Assembly (NCBI GenBank): GCA_964484515.1
Contig: CAZAGT010000209.1
Span: 1-8,690 of the forward strand
Source: CAZAGT01 sp964484515
Lineage (GTDB): Bacteria; Desulfobacterota; DSM-4660; Desulfatiglandales; HGW-15
Direction of reading: 5' to 3'
DNA: 8,690 bases
The notes beneath the pieces were generated by a model. It was given only the letters and a program-made list of their open reading frames with translations, did not search any database and had not been told where the DNA came from. The position numbers were made by a program, and so were the translations under genes. This document shows positions 1 through 7,291 of this stretch, piece after piece (position 1 is the first letter of the stretch; each line of letters opens with the position of its first letter).

Positions 1-156
1 ACGGCCGAGGGGCAAGGCGGCCGGAGCAGACTCGGAGAATGCGCCAAGGCTGTCAGTCCGGCCTATTCCGCGGAGGCCCTCCGGCCGCCTCGGGTAGCGC
101 CTTAGGCCGAGACAATGCACTCAATTGCTCGTTTTTGAAAAGAGACCCCCATGGCC
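1..156 (+). repeat. MITE-like repeat element, copy A (right part; left end outside window)
   Basis: Positions 1-96 recur at 8595-8690 in the same orientation with 88 of 96 bases identical. The differences are at 26, 31, 33, 34, 41, 42, 56 and 67, so 1-25 and 68-96 are invariant. The arms AGGCGGCCGG (15-24) and CCGGCCGCCT (81-90) are complementary and unchanged in both copies, and an inner stem GGCCT (60-64)/AGGCC (74-78) is possible. The right edge (129-156) is a perfect reverse complement of 8483-8510, the left edge of copy B. The outer 32 bases (129-160) match with one mismatch. I infer a short non-autonomous mobile or structured intergenic element of about 268 bp. No transposase is visible and no known family was recognised. 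Confidence 0.7.
129..156 (-). repeat. Right terminal inverted repeat of copy A
   Basis: This 28-bp stretch, read on the minus strand, begins GGCCATGGGGGTCTCTTTTC and equals 8483-8510 read on the plus strand without mismatch. The match continues outward for four bases with one mismatch (157). A match this long in opposite orientation at the two visible element edges is the main evidence that the repeat has inverted ends. Confidence 0.75.
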
Positions 157-324
157 GGGCACCTCACCTCGAAAGACCTGAAGATGTCAAATCCTGGTAC
201 CGCTTTCATGAAGTTTCCCGGTCGATCAACCCGGCCGCCCTCCCGAGGCGGGTAAACTCCCGCAGCAAGAGGCGGCTTCGGCTTCTGACTCCTACGCATT
301 GGGCGTTTTCGCTCAATTAAGGTG
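157..324. other. Spacer downstream of skp with no convincing gene
   Basis: Between the element edge and the skp stop there is no open frame with recognisable protein features. A 65-codon minus-strand frame runs through here but continues into the repeat's inverted end, so I do not call it. On the minus strand a small stem GCGGG/CCCGC (about 248-263, loop AGTTTA) follows skp but has no T-run, so it is not a clear intrinsic terminator. Many Gram-negatives have lpxD next after skp; no lpxD start is seen here. Confidence 0.5.
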
Positions 325-849
325 CTACTTCTTCATCTGGTCGTAGATTTTGACGACCTGATCGGTGATATCGATCTTATCGGTGAAATAGAGAAGACCG
401 ACCGTCCGCCTTTCAAGGATCAAGGTGAATTTCTCTTTTTCCCCGATCTTGCGGACCGCCTTTTCCAACTCCTTGCCGACCATTCGGGTGGCCTCCAGTT
501 CGGAGTTCTTCATCTCGGCCGTATAATCCTCGTAGAGGTACTTGTAATAACGTCTCTTCTTCTCCAGTTCCCGTTTCTTGTCTTCCTTGGCGTCCAAGCT
601 CAGCATCATGCTCTGCTTGGTGAACTCTCCTTCAAGTCTTTCTAGGGCCTGTTTTTCCGAATCGAGTTTCTTCTGCAGCTGATCGAACTTCTGTTTCAGT
701 CGGGCACCGATCTTCTGGAATTCCTTCGATGTCTTCTGGAACTGCTGGATGTCCACGACCCCGACCTTGAGTTTGTCATCCCCGAGGGCACTTCCGGACA
801 TCATGAAGATGATTAGCACACCGAGGCTTACTGCTAGTAATCGTTTCAT
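325..849 (-). CDS. skp: OmpH/Skp-family periplasmic chaperone
   Basis: This 174-residue protein is a Skp/OmpH homologue, which holds unfolded outer-membrane proteins in the periplasm and delivers them to the BAM complex. Residues 1-23 form a signal peptide: MKRLL, a hydrophobic stretch LAVSLGVLIIFMM, then a likely cut after SGSALG. The mature start DDKLKVGVVDIQQ matches the family's first beta strand (KxGVVDxQ). Residues 40-135 are rich in charged heptad-like helix (KQKFDQLQKKLDSEKQALERLEGE and on), the coiled-coil tentacles of the jellyfish-shaped trimer. The C-terminal EKFTLILERRTVGLLYFTDKIDITDQVVKIYD returns to the body domain. Length is normal. The ATG at 849 is preceded by AGGGAGGGGA (851-860). 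The gene follows bamA after 80 nt, the usual order, and probably shares its transcript. Confidence 0.93.
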   Translation of the reverse strand: MKRLLAVSLGVLIIFMMSGSALGDDKLKVGVVDIQQFQKTSKEFQKIGARLKQKFDQLQKKLDSEKQALERLEGEFTKQSMMLSLDAKEDKKRELEKKRRYYKYLYEDYTAEMKNSELEATRMVGKELEKAVRKIGEKEKFTLILERRTVGLLYFTDKIDITDQVVKIYDQMKK

Positions 850-886
850 ATCCCCTCCCTATAGCTCCCTTGATAATTTGCTTCCC

Positions 887-912
887 GGCTCGGCCATGTC
901 TCAAGGCCAACC
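887..912 (-). other. Possible stem-loop between bamA and skp
   Basis: On the minus strand GGTTGGCC and GGCCGAGCC can pair around a 9-nt loop, giving eight pairs with one G.T pair and one bulged base. No T-run follows, so a terminator is unlikely. It could mark mRNA processing or simply be chance in a GGCC-rich region. Confidence 0.25.
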
Positions 913-929
913 ATCGATCCGGTTGACGG

Positions 930-3662
930 CTAAAACTCCCCGCCGACGTTGAAGTTGAATACCGCCGCCTCATCTTCGGGCTGTTCGTCGATGATCTTGG
1001 CCCATTCGAGGCGCAGGGGCCCGACCGGCGAATACCACCGAATGCCGGCACCGACCGACTTCTTGAGGCCGAAGTTTTGAACCCCGGGGTCACTGCTCCA
1101 GACGTTCCCGACATCGATAAAGACGACACCGCCGACCCCCTGCTCCTGGACCAAGGGGAAGCGGTATTCAAAGTTGGCCACAAACATGGTCTCCCCGCCG
1201 ACCCGGTCGCCGGTTAAGGGATCCTCGGGAGAAATCGAAAAGGACTCAAAACCCCGGACCGTGTTGATGCCCCCGATGCGGAACTTTTGGTAAATCGGCA
1301 GGCCGCCGTCCTCCCTCTCAAAGGCGTAGCCCCCCCGCCCTTGAACCAAGAAAGACGTCTTCCAGGGCATCGGGAAGAACCAGGTGGTCTGGGCCTCGAT
1401 CTTATCGAAGGCCGCATCCCCACCAAGCAGGGGGCCGCCGGCATGTTGGATTCTGAAGTCATTGACGGACCCTTTTCGCGTAAACCAGCGTTTGTCGCGA
1501 GAGTCGCGGTTTAGTCTGACGATGACACTGCTTGTGATCGTGGTCCCTTGCTGGTCTCGAATATTCAGTGAGGCGTATGGCGCCACGTCGGTCACGTCGG
1601 TATCGTCATAGGAGTAGGTCGCCCAGATCTTATTCACGTTCTCTTCTTCGAACGGAAGACGGAATCCGAAACGGACGAGCCCCCCAAGGCTGTCTCGGGT
1701 GTACTCATCGTACTCACGTGTCCAGCTGTAGACCCCAAAACCGGCCGAGATGGGTTTGTCGAAAAGCCACGGCTCGGTGAAACGGATGTCGAATTCCGTT
1801 GTCCGGCTCCCGAGTCTGGCGGCGGCGCTCAGGGTTTGTCCGTACCCGCGAAAATTGGTCTCCGATATCTGAAAGGTCCCCATCACATTGTCGAACGTAC
1901 TGTACCCGAGCCCGACGCTGAAGGCACCGGTGCGCCTCTCCTTCACGTTGATGTCGAGGACCATGAGATCTTCGCGACTACCCTTTTTGGTTTGGACTTC
2001 CAGATCTTCGAAAAATCCGAGGCGGTTAAGGTTGCTCGTACTCCGTTGCAACTCCTTGGCACTGAAGTACTCCCCTTCGATGACACATAGCTCGCGTCTG
2101 ATGACTTTGTCTCGGGTGATATTATTACCGGTGATATTGATTCTCTCAAATCGAACCTTCTTCCCTTTGGTGATCTTGTACGTGATGGCGATGAGGTGAT
2201 TCTCGGGATCCTCCGCGGTCATAGGGACCACCTCGGCATAGGCGTATCCCTCATCGGCATAGATCTCCGTCAACCTCAGGGTGTCCTGGCGCACGACTTC
2301 GCGATTGAAATACTCCTCTTTCCCGATATTGAGCTCGGCGAGGAGTATATCAACAGGTAGAATGAGATCCCCTTCCACCTTTACATCACTGACGGCGTAT
2401 TGGGGTCCTTCAACGATTTCAATGGTGATGATGAGCCCTCTGTCAGGATCGTATTGGATATCCGGATCACCCACGACCGCCTTGATGTAGCCATGGTTGT
2501 GGTAAAACGAGGCGATCTTGAGGGTGTCAAACTCCAGCTTTTTGGTGTCGAGGAGACCGGACTTGGTAATGAAGGAGAAAAATCCCTTTTCGCTGGTCTC
2601 CATGACCTTCTTGAGCCTACGGTCATCAAATTTTTCGTTGCCCTCAAACTGAATCTTTCGGACGTATACCTTGTCCCCCTCGTCGATATCGTAGATCAAA
2701 GAGACCTCATTCTTGGGCAACTCCTTCAGGGTCTCCTTGATCCGGACGTTATAGTAGCCCTTCTGGCGATAGAACTCTCTCAGTCTGTTGATGCTCTGCT
2801 TGATCTCGTTGCGGTTGAGAATCGTGTACAGCTTTATGCCGACCTCCTCGCGCAGTTCCTCTTCCTTCACCGCCTTAATGCCTCTGAACGTAATGATGGT
2901 CACGGATGGTTTTTCGGTAACGTCGAAGGTCACTATCTTGCCTTTCGGCCCGTCAGCCGTCTCGATCTTGACGTCTCTGAAGAACCCCATCTTGAAGATC
3001 GAACGCAGATCCTTATCGAGCTGGTCGTAATCGAGTCGGTCGCCCGGCTGGCTTCCGATAACGGCGAGGATGGCCTCGCTCTCGACGCGCTTATTCCCCC
3101 TGACATGAATGGAGTCGATTTGCACGACCCCCATGATCTGATTGAAGATGCTTATTGACGCCCGCTCCACCGCGTCACCCAGTCTGTCCAGACCCTCTTC
3201 GGACGAGTAAATCGAAAAGGGCGGCTTAGCAGCGGTCACGTCAAACACCTTGAGGTCGAGGCTGATCTGTGTTCCCACTTGGGTGAGGCTGCCGCGAATC
3301 ACCCATGCAGCGCCCAGATCTTTTCCCAGGGCATAGATGGCGTTTGAATCAAGCTCGGGTCGGAAGGCCTGAGGGTGCTTGTTCACAACGGCCGGGTCCA
3401 AGACGGGGACGCCTTTCTCGGACAAACGCGAGCTGAACATGGTCTGCAACCCCTCTTTGAGGTGATCGAGGGGTTGAGGAGCGAAGATCGCGAAGGGCAA
3501 AACGGCCACCCCATGCCCTTCCGCGGCCTGAATCGTCAATGGGATGAGTGTCCCAAAAACCGCAATCAAGAAGGCCCCGTAAATCCTCACCATCCGTTGG
3601 CCGAGAGGGACACGGGCAAGGTTCTGACCTTCTCCCCATTCCCTCTCACCGAATTCGCCCAT
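930..3662 (-). CDS. bamA: Outer-membrane protein assembly factor BamA with extra N-terminal domain
   Basis: This 910-residue Omp85-family protein inserts beta-barrel proteins into the outer membrane. By eye: signal sequence about 24-47 (hydrophobic FLIAVFGTLIPLTIQAA); extra domain about 50-177 with VAVLPF and a later GAAWVIRGSLTQVGTQISLDLKVFD, resembling CsgG/TolB-N/FlgO-type folds; POTRA1 178-252, POTRA2 253-330, POTRA3 331-419, POTRA4 420-501, POTRA5 502-577; then a 16-strand-type barrel 578-910. The L6 VRGF motif is at 802-805 and the chain ends in Phe (VGGEF), the outer-membrane C-terminal signature. E. coli BamA is about 810 aa; the excess is the N-terminal domain. The ATG at 3662 overlaps lolD by 17 bp and has AGGTGGAG (3670-3677) 7 nt upstream. 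An ATG at 3593 would give a more standard signal peptide but has a weak ribosome site. Confidence 0.95.
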   Translation of the reverse strand: MGEFGEREWGEGQNLARVPLGQRMVRIYGAFLIAVFGTLIPLTIQAAEGHGVAVLPFAIFAPQPLDHLKEGLQTMFSSRLSEKGVPVLDPAVVNKHPQAFRPELDSNAIYALGKDLGAAWVIRGSLTQVGTQISLDLKVFDVTAAKPPFSIYSSEEGLDRLGDAVERASISIFNQIMGVVQIDSIHVRGNKRVESEAILAVIGSQPGDRLDYDQLDKDLRSIFKMGFFRDVKIETADGPKGKIVTFDVTEKPSVTIITFRGIKAVKEEELREEVGIKLYTILNRNEIKQSINRLREFYRQKGYYNVRIKETLKELPKNEVSLIYDIDEGDKVYVRKIQFEGNEKFDDRRLKKVMETSEKGFFSFITKSGLLDTKKLEFDTLKIASFYHNHGYIKAVVGDPDIQYDPDRGLIITIEIVEGPQYAVSDVKVEGDLILPVDILLAELNIGKEEYFNREVVRQDTLRLTEIYADEGYAYAEVVPMTAEDPENHLIAITYKITKGKKVRFERINITGNNITRDKVIRRELCVIEGEYFSAKELQRSTSNLNRLGFFEDLEVQTKKGSREDLMVLDINVKERRTGAFSVGLGYSTFDNVMGTFQISETNFRGYGQTLSAAARLGSRTTEFDIRFTEPWLFDKPISAGFGVYSWTREYDEYTRDSLGGLVRFGFRLPFEEENVNKIWATYSYDDTDVTDVAPYASLNIRDQQGTTITSSVIVRLNRDSRDKRWFTRKGSVNDFRIQHAGGPLLGGDAAFDKIEAQTTWFFPMPWKTSFLVQGRGGYAFEREDGGLPIYQKFRIGGINTVRGFESFSISPEDPLTGDRVGGETMFVANFEYRFPLVQEQGVGGVVFIDVGNVWSSDPGVQNFGLKKSVGAGIRWYSPVGPLRLEWAKIIDEQPEDEAAVFNFNVGGEF

Positions 3663-4305
3663 CCACGATCTCCACCTGTCGCGCCATTCTCTCTGCCAAC
3701 GGCTGATTGTGCGTTGCTACGACGAGCGCCAGCCCTTCCGAGTTGAAACGAAGGAGAAGATCCAATATACCTTCCCCAGTAATCCTGTCAAGATTCCCCG
3801 TGGGTTCATCCGCCAGCAGGAGCTGTGGTTCCATGATCAGCGCCCTGGCGATGGCGACACGTTGTTGCTCTCCACCGGAAAGCTCCCCGATGCGATGTGT
3901 CACCCTCTCTGCCAGCCCGACCTTGCCCAACAGCTCTCGTCCCTTTTCGATGGCCGTGGTCTTACGTAGACGCGCAATCAGGGCCGGCATGATAGTATTT
4001 TCAAGGGCATCAAATTCCGGCAGCAGGTGATGAAATTGGAAGACAAACCCGATATCCTGATTCCTTAATCTGCAGAGTCGCGCCTCGTCCATCAGACCGA
4101 CATTCCGGTCTTGAAATCGAACGGTTCCGGTCGTGGGCGCTTCCAGGGCCCCCATGATATTGAGCAACGTCGATTTACCGACGCCGGAGGCGCCCAAGAC
4201 AGCCACGCTGTCACCTTCCGCCACGTGAAGATCGATACCCTTGAGGACGTCGATGGGGTTTCCGTGGTGGCTGAAGGATTTGTGTATGGATTCAAGCGTC
4301 AGCAA
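3646..4305 (-). CDS. lolD: Lipoprotein-releasing ABC transporter ATP-binding subunit LolD
   Basis: This 219-residue ATPase powers release of outer-membrane-destined lipoproteins from the inner membrane to LolA. All ABC motifs are present: Walker A GASGVGKST (38-46), Q-loop Q90 in FVFQFHHLLPEF, signature LSGGEQQR (142-149), Walker B LLLADEP (162-168) followed by TGNLD, and switch His199 in ATHNQ. The FQFHHLLPEF stretch is characteristic of LolD rather than other MacB-type ATPases. No ATG lies near the expected N-terminus; the start is TTG at 4305 (MLTLESIHKSF), with GGAGG 5 nt upstream. The gene starts 29 nt after the permease stop and its end overlaps bamA, so translational coupling along the cluster is likely. 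Confidence 0.94.
   Translation of the reverse strand: MLTLESIHKSFSHHGNPIDVLKGIDLHVAEGDSVAVLGASGVGKSTLLNIMGALEAPTTGTVRFQDRNVGLMDEARLCRLRNQDIGFVFQFHHLLPEFDALENTIMPALIARLRKTTAIEKGRELLGKVGLAERVTHRIGELSGGEQQRVAIARALIMEPQLLLADEPTGNLDRITGEGILDLLLRFNSEGLALVVATHNQPLAERMARQVEIVDGRIR
3670..3677 (-). promoter_or_regulatory. Ribosome binding site for the upstream bamA start
   Basis: AGGTGGAG on the minus strand lies inside the lolD coding end, 7 nt before the ATG at 3662. It favours the longer BamA start over the ATG at 3593, whose upstream sequence (CCCTCTCGGCCAACGG) has no good Shine-Dalgarno match. Confidence 0.5.
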
Positions 4306-4310
4306 GAGGG

Positions 4311-4315
4311 CCTCC
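4311..4315 (-). promoter_or_regulatory. Ribosome binding site supporting the lolD TTG start
   Basis: GGAGG on the minus strand, spaced 5 nt from the TTG at 4305. It decides the lolD start because no in-frame ATG is available at the N-terminus. Confidence 0.7.
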
Positions 4316-4334
4316 AGATGAGAGCTTCATCAAG

Positions 4335-5561
4335 CTACTCATATCTCAAAGCTTCCACCGGGTTCAGCCTCGAGGCGTGCCAGGAGGGATAGATCGTGGC
4401 CAGAAAAGATATAAGGATGGCCGCGAGAGTCACAAAGAGGACGTCCGACATCTCGACCTGAACCGGTAAGTTGGATAAGTAGTAGACGTCGGAGGGGAGC
4501 TTTATGAACTGATATCTGGCCAGTAGATGACAGAGTCCTAGTCCGGCCCCCAGTCCCGCAAGGGTGCCGACCAGCCCCACCAGCAGGCCTTGAAACATGA
4601 AGATGCTCATGATGTTCCTCGAGGTGGCCCCCATAGCCCTGAGGATGGCCACATCCCTCGTTTTCTCCATCACGACCATGATCAAGGTACTTATAATATT
4701 GAGGGCACCCACCAAGACGATCATCGTCAAGATGACGAACATCGTGATCTTCTCAAGCCTGAGGGCTGAAAAGAGATTGCGGTTCATCATCTTCCAGTCT
4801 TTCGTCCGATAAGGATACCCCAGTTTTTCCTGAATGGCGGCGCCGATCCGATCCGTCGCGTAGACGTCGGCGACCCGGACCTCGATGCCCGTTACCCGGC
4901 CCTCCATCCCCAGGAAGTTCTGGGCTTCCTCCAACGAGATGAACGCCATGGAAGAGTCGTATTCATACATGCCGGAGTCAAAGACGGCCGAGACCCTGAA
5001 CTTACGGTTGTTAGGGGCTCTACCCAGGGGGGTCAGCTTTCCCACGGGGGAGATCACCGAGACGATATCTCCGGGTCGTGCCCCGATCAGTTTGGAAAGC
5101 TCGTTACCGATGATGATGGCAGGGAATCCATCGTACACCTCGTCCAAGGAATCCAGGGTACCCTTCTTGATCATGGACTCGATCCGGATGACACGGCCGG
5201 CAGTGCGGGTGTCCAAGCCCCTCAGGATAGCCCCGGACACGCTCCCCGCACAATTGATCATAACCTGGCTGTACATAAAGGGCGTCGTGGCAACGACCCC
5301 CTCGACCGTGTCCACCTCTCGGGCGACATCTTTATACCCCTCGAAGGCGCCCCTATAACTCAGTACGAGGATGTGGGAATTCACCCCTAGGATCTTCGAC
5401 ATCAAATCGGCTCGAAAGCCGTTCATGACGGACAGGACGACGATAAGGGCCATCACGCCGGTCATGACCCCCAATACCGAGATCAGGGTTATCACGGAGA
5501 TAAAGGCCTGCTTTCGCTTGGCCTTGAGATATCGCAACCCTATAAAGACTTCGAATAACAT
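4335..5561 (-). CDS. lolC: Lipoprotein-releasing ABC transporter permease (LolC/LolE family)
   Basis: This 408-residue inner-membrane permease partners LolD. The N-terminus MLFEVFIGLRYLKAKRKQAFISVITLISVLGV is typical of LolC/E. The first membrane segment is about 22-45, a large periplasmic MacB/PCD-like domain spans about 46-270, and three further segments lie at about 271-297, 318-348 and 371-392. Between them MEKTRDVAILRAMGAT (298-313) is the cytoplasmic coupling helix that contacts the ATPase. The ending YPSWHASRLNPVEALRYE is a family hallmark. I chose the ATG at 5561 (upstream TAGGTAAG) over an extension to a TTG at 5618, which adds a polar non-family leader. Only one permease gene is present here, so it may act as a homodimer or pair with a paralogue elsewhere; LolC versus LolE cannot be decided. 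The 120-nt gap after lysS shows no clear promoter. Confidence 0.92.
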   Translation of the reverse strand: MLFEVFIGLRYLKAKRKQAFISVITLISVLGVMTGVMALIVVLSVMNGFRADLMSKILGVNSHILVLSYRGAFEGYKDVAREVDTVEGVVATTPFMYSQVMINCAGSVSGAILRGLDTRTAGRVIRIESMIKKGTLDSLDEVYDGFPAIIIGNELSKLIGARPGDIVSVISPVGKLTPLGRAPNNRKFRVSAVFDSGMYEYDSSMAFISLEEAQNFLGMEGRVTGIEVRVADVYATDRIGAAIQEKLGYPYRTKDWKMMNRNLFSALRLEKITMFVILTMIVLVGALNIISTLIMVVMEKTRDVAILRAMGATSRNIMSIFMFQGLLVGLVGTLAGLGAGLGLCHLLARYQFIKLPSDVYYLSNLPVQVEMSDVLFVTLAAILISFLATIYPSWHASRLNPVEALRYE

Positions 5562-5681
5562 GGCGTTCTTACCTAATGCCTTTTTGATGCGATGAGGTCC
5601 GAACGAGTTTCGCTTCAAAGATCGGAAACCTTCGAGTCGGTGCGATCAAACCGGGAGGCTGTCCAGGGAGGTGGTCCAAAC

Positions 5682-7160
5682 TCATCTGGACCTCATATGG
5701 GGGAAGAAGATGACGTCCCTGATGGAGGCTGAATCCGTAAGAAGCATGACAACCCTGTCGATACCGATCCCTTCGCCGGCCGTCGGCGGAAGGCCGTATT
5801 CCAGGGCCGTGAGGAAGTCCTCATCCATAAACTGGGCCTCATCGTCGCCGGCTTCGCGTAATAAGACTTGTTGCTGGAATCGTTGACGTTGATCTATAGG
5901 GTCGTTCAATTCCGTAAAGGCGTTCGCTAACTCTTTACCGGCAATGAAGAGTTCGAATCGGTCCACGATGCTTGGGTCCTGATCGTTGCGGCGAGAGAGC
6001 GGGGATATCTCCGTCGGGTACCCATACACAAAGGTCGGCTGCACAAGCTTTGGCTCCACCAACTGCTCGAAGATCTTCTCGAGGATTTTGCCGAGACTGT
6101 CCCGCTTGGATAGGGCGATCCCGTGCGAGTCGGCAAAGCGCGCTGCCGCATCCAAATCCGACAAGGCCTCCTCCTTCATCCCTCCCATCACACGCAGCGC
6201 GTCAAAGAGGGAGATCCGGTCCCAGGGAGGCGTAAAATCGATGGTATTCTCTTGGTACGTGATAGTCTGCCGTTCAAAGATCTCTCCCAAGAGGTGATTG
6301 AAGAGCTCCTCCGTGAGGGACATGAGGTCCTCGTAGGTCGCATATCCCATGTAGAATTCGAGCATGGTGAACTCAGGATTGTGCCGGACCGAGACGCCTT
6401 CGTTACGAAAGTTGCGGTTTATCTCAAACACCCGCTCCAGTCCGCCAACCACCAGTCTCTTGAGGTAGAGCTCGGGCGCCACCCGGAGGTAGAGATTCAT
6501 ATCCAGGGCGTTGTGATAGGTCTTGAAGGGACGAGCGGTGGCGCCTCCCGGGATGGGTTGCATCATCGGCGTCTCGACCTCGAGGAAGTCGTTTTGGAGG
6601 AAGAATCCCCTGATCGATTGGATGATACGACTGCGTAGGATGAATACCTCCTTGACGTCGTCGTTCACGATCAAGTCTACGTACCGCTGTCGATACCTCG
6701 TCTCCACGTCCGTCAGTCCGTGCCATTTTTCAGGCAGCGGCCGCAGTGACTTGGAGAGTAAGTCGATCTCCGTGGCCAGGAGGGTCAGCTCGTTCGTCTT
6801 GGTACGAAAAAAGGTGCCCTTGATCCCGATGAAGTCTCCGATATCCATCAACTTGAAGACGTCGAAACGGCTCTCTCCGACCTGGTCCCGCTTGACATAG
6901 GCCTGGAGCCTGCCGGTCCGATCCTTGAAATGAATAAAGGCGGCCTTGCCAAAACTGCGCAAGGCCACGATTCTCCCGGCCATGTGGAAGGTGTCGCTTT
7001 GTTGCTCGAGGGCGTCCTTGTCCAAATCCCCGAAACGTTCCACCGCCTCTGACACGGTCAAATCATACTGATAGCCGGCGGGGTAGAGATTCGTTCCCAT
7101 GCTCCGGAGCGTTTCGACCTTTTTATGCCGGTCCTCGATGACGGCGCTCTTCTTATCCAT
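5682..7160 (-). CDS. lysS: Lysine--tRNA ligase, class II
   Basis: This 492-residue cytoplasmic enzyme activates lysine with ATP and charges tRNA-Lys. An OB-fold anticodon-binding domain covers about 58-138 (MAGRIVALRSFGKAAFIHFKD). The class II catalytic core follows: motif 1 around FLEVETPMM (192-200) leading into PIPGGATARPF; motif 2 with FRNEG (251-255) and RHNPEFTMLEFY; motif 3 GIGIDRVVMLL (464-474). The end RDVIFFPHMRSR is the family's usual terminus, so the protein is full length. The ATG at 7160 has only a weak and distant AGGG upstream. It is the first gene of the minus-strand cluster, a common arrangement outside gammaproteobacteria, and a sigma70-like promoter lies about 90-115 nt upstream. 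Confidence 0.97.
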   Translation of the reverse strand: MDKKSAVIEDRHKKVETLRSMGTNLYPAGYQYDLTVSEAVERFGDLDKDALEQQSDTFHMAGRIVALRSFGKAAFIHFKDRTGRLQAYVKRDQVGESRFDVFKLMDIGDFIGIKGTFFRTKTNELTLLATEIDLLSKSLRPLPEKWHGLTDVETRYRQRYVDLIVNDDVKEVFILRSRIIQSIRGFFLQNDFLEVETPMMQPIPGGATARPFKTYHNALDMNLYLRVAPELYLKRLVVGGLERVFEINRNFRNEGVSVRHNPEFTMLEFYMGYATYEDLMSLTEELFNHLLGEIFERQTITYQENTIDFTPPWDRISLFDALRVMGGMKEEALSDLDAAARFADSHGIALSKRDSLGKILEKIFEQLVEPKLVQPTFVYGYPTEISPLSRRNDQDPSIVDRFELFIAGKELANAFTELNDPIDQRQRFQQQVLLREAGDDEAQFMDEDFLTALEYGLPPTAGEGIGIDRVVMLLTDSASIRDVIFFPHMRSR

Positions 7161-7247
7161 CGGATACGGTTGCCCTGTTGGTCTCTATATAAGGCGCCCA
7201 CGTGCAGGCGCATAAAAAAAGCAATTATTCGTGCAGGTTAAACGGAT

Positions 7248-7276
7248 CTTGTAGTTGAAAAACCCTTGATAGTCAA
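7248..7276 (-). promoter_or_regulatory. Candidate sigma70-like promoter for the lysS cluster
   Basis: On the minus strand TTGACT (7271-7276, 5 of 6 consensus matches) and TACAAG (7248-7253, 4 of 6) are separated by exactly 17 nt. Transcription would begin near 7240, giving a leader of about 80 nt before lysS. The leader contains an 8-nt direct repeat (CGTGCAGG on the plus strand at 7201-7208 and 7230-7237) and a 5-bp GCGCC/GGCGC stem (7194-7211), neither of which suggests a known riboswitch. Confidence 0.5.
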
Positions 7277-7278
7277 GG
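7264..7278. promoter_or_regulatory. 15-nt inverted repeat over the lysS -35 box (operator candidate)
   Basis: CCTTGA, a 3-nt spacer TAG, then TCAAGG form a perfect dyad with 6-bp arms. It overlaps the lysS -35 hexamer and lies just outside the divergent promoter on the other strand, a position where a repressor or activator could act on both. The arms are short enough that chance is a real alternative. Confidence 0.3.
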
Positions 7279-7291
7279 AAAAGAAACACTG

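Noticed and set aside
102..299. 65-codon minus-strand frame (MRRSQKPKPPLAAGV...) or the 93-codon plus-strand frame at 39-320 as small genes.
   Set aside because: Both run through the repeat element and its inverted end, have no ribosome site or recognisable protein features, and look like chance open frames in GC-rich DNA.
2400..3158. 252-codon plus-strand frame opposite bamA.
   Set aside because: It is an antisense shadow of the POTRA-encoding region; the bamA frame fully explains this stretch.
5562..5681. A terminator or internal promoter between lysS and lolC.
   Set aside because: The GTCCAG/CTGGAC arms form only a 6-bp stem with a large loop and no T-run. The best promoter pair, TTGATC with TCCGAT, matches the -10 consensus poorly.
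6123..6638. 171-codon plus-strand frame opposite lysS.
   Set aside because: It is antisense to the lysS catalytic core, with no independent support.
7161..7247. T-box or lysine riboswitch in the lysS leader.
   Set aside because: The leader is only about 80 nt, lacks T-box or lysine-riboswitch landmarks, and has no terminator/antiterminator arrangement.
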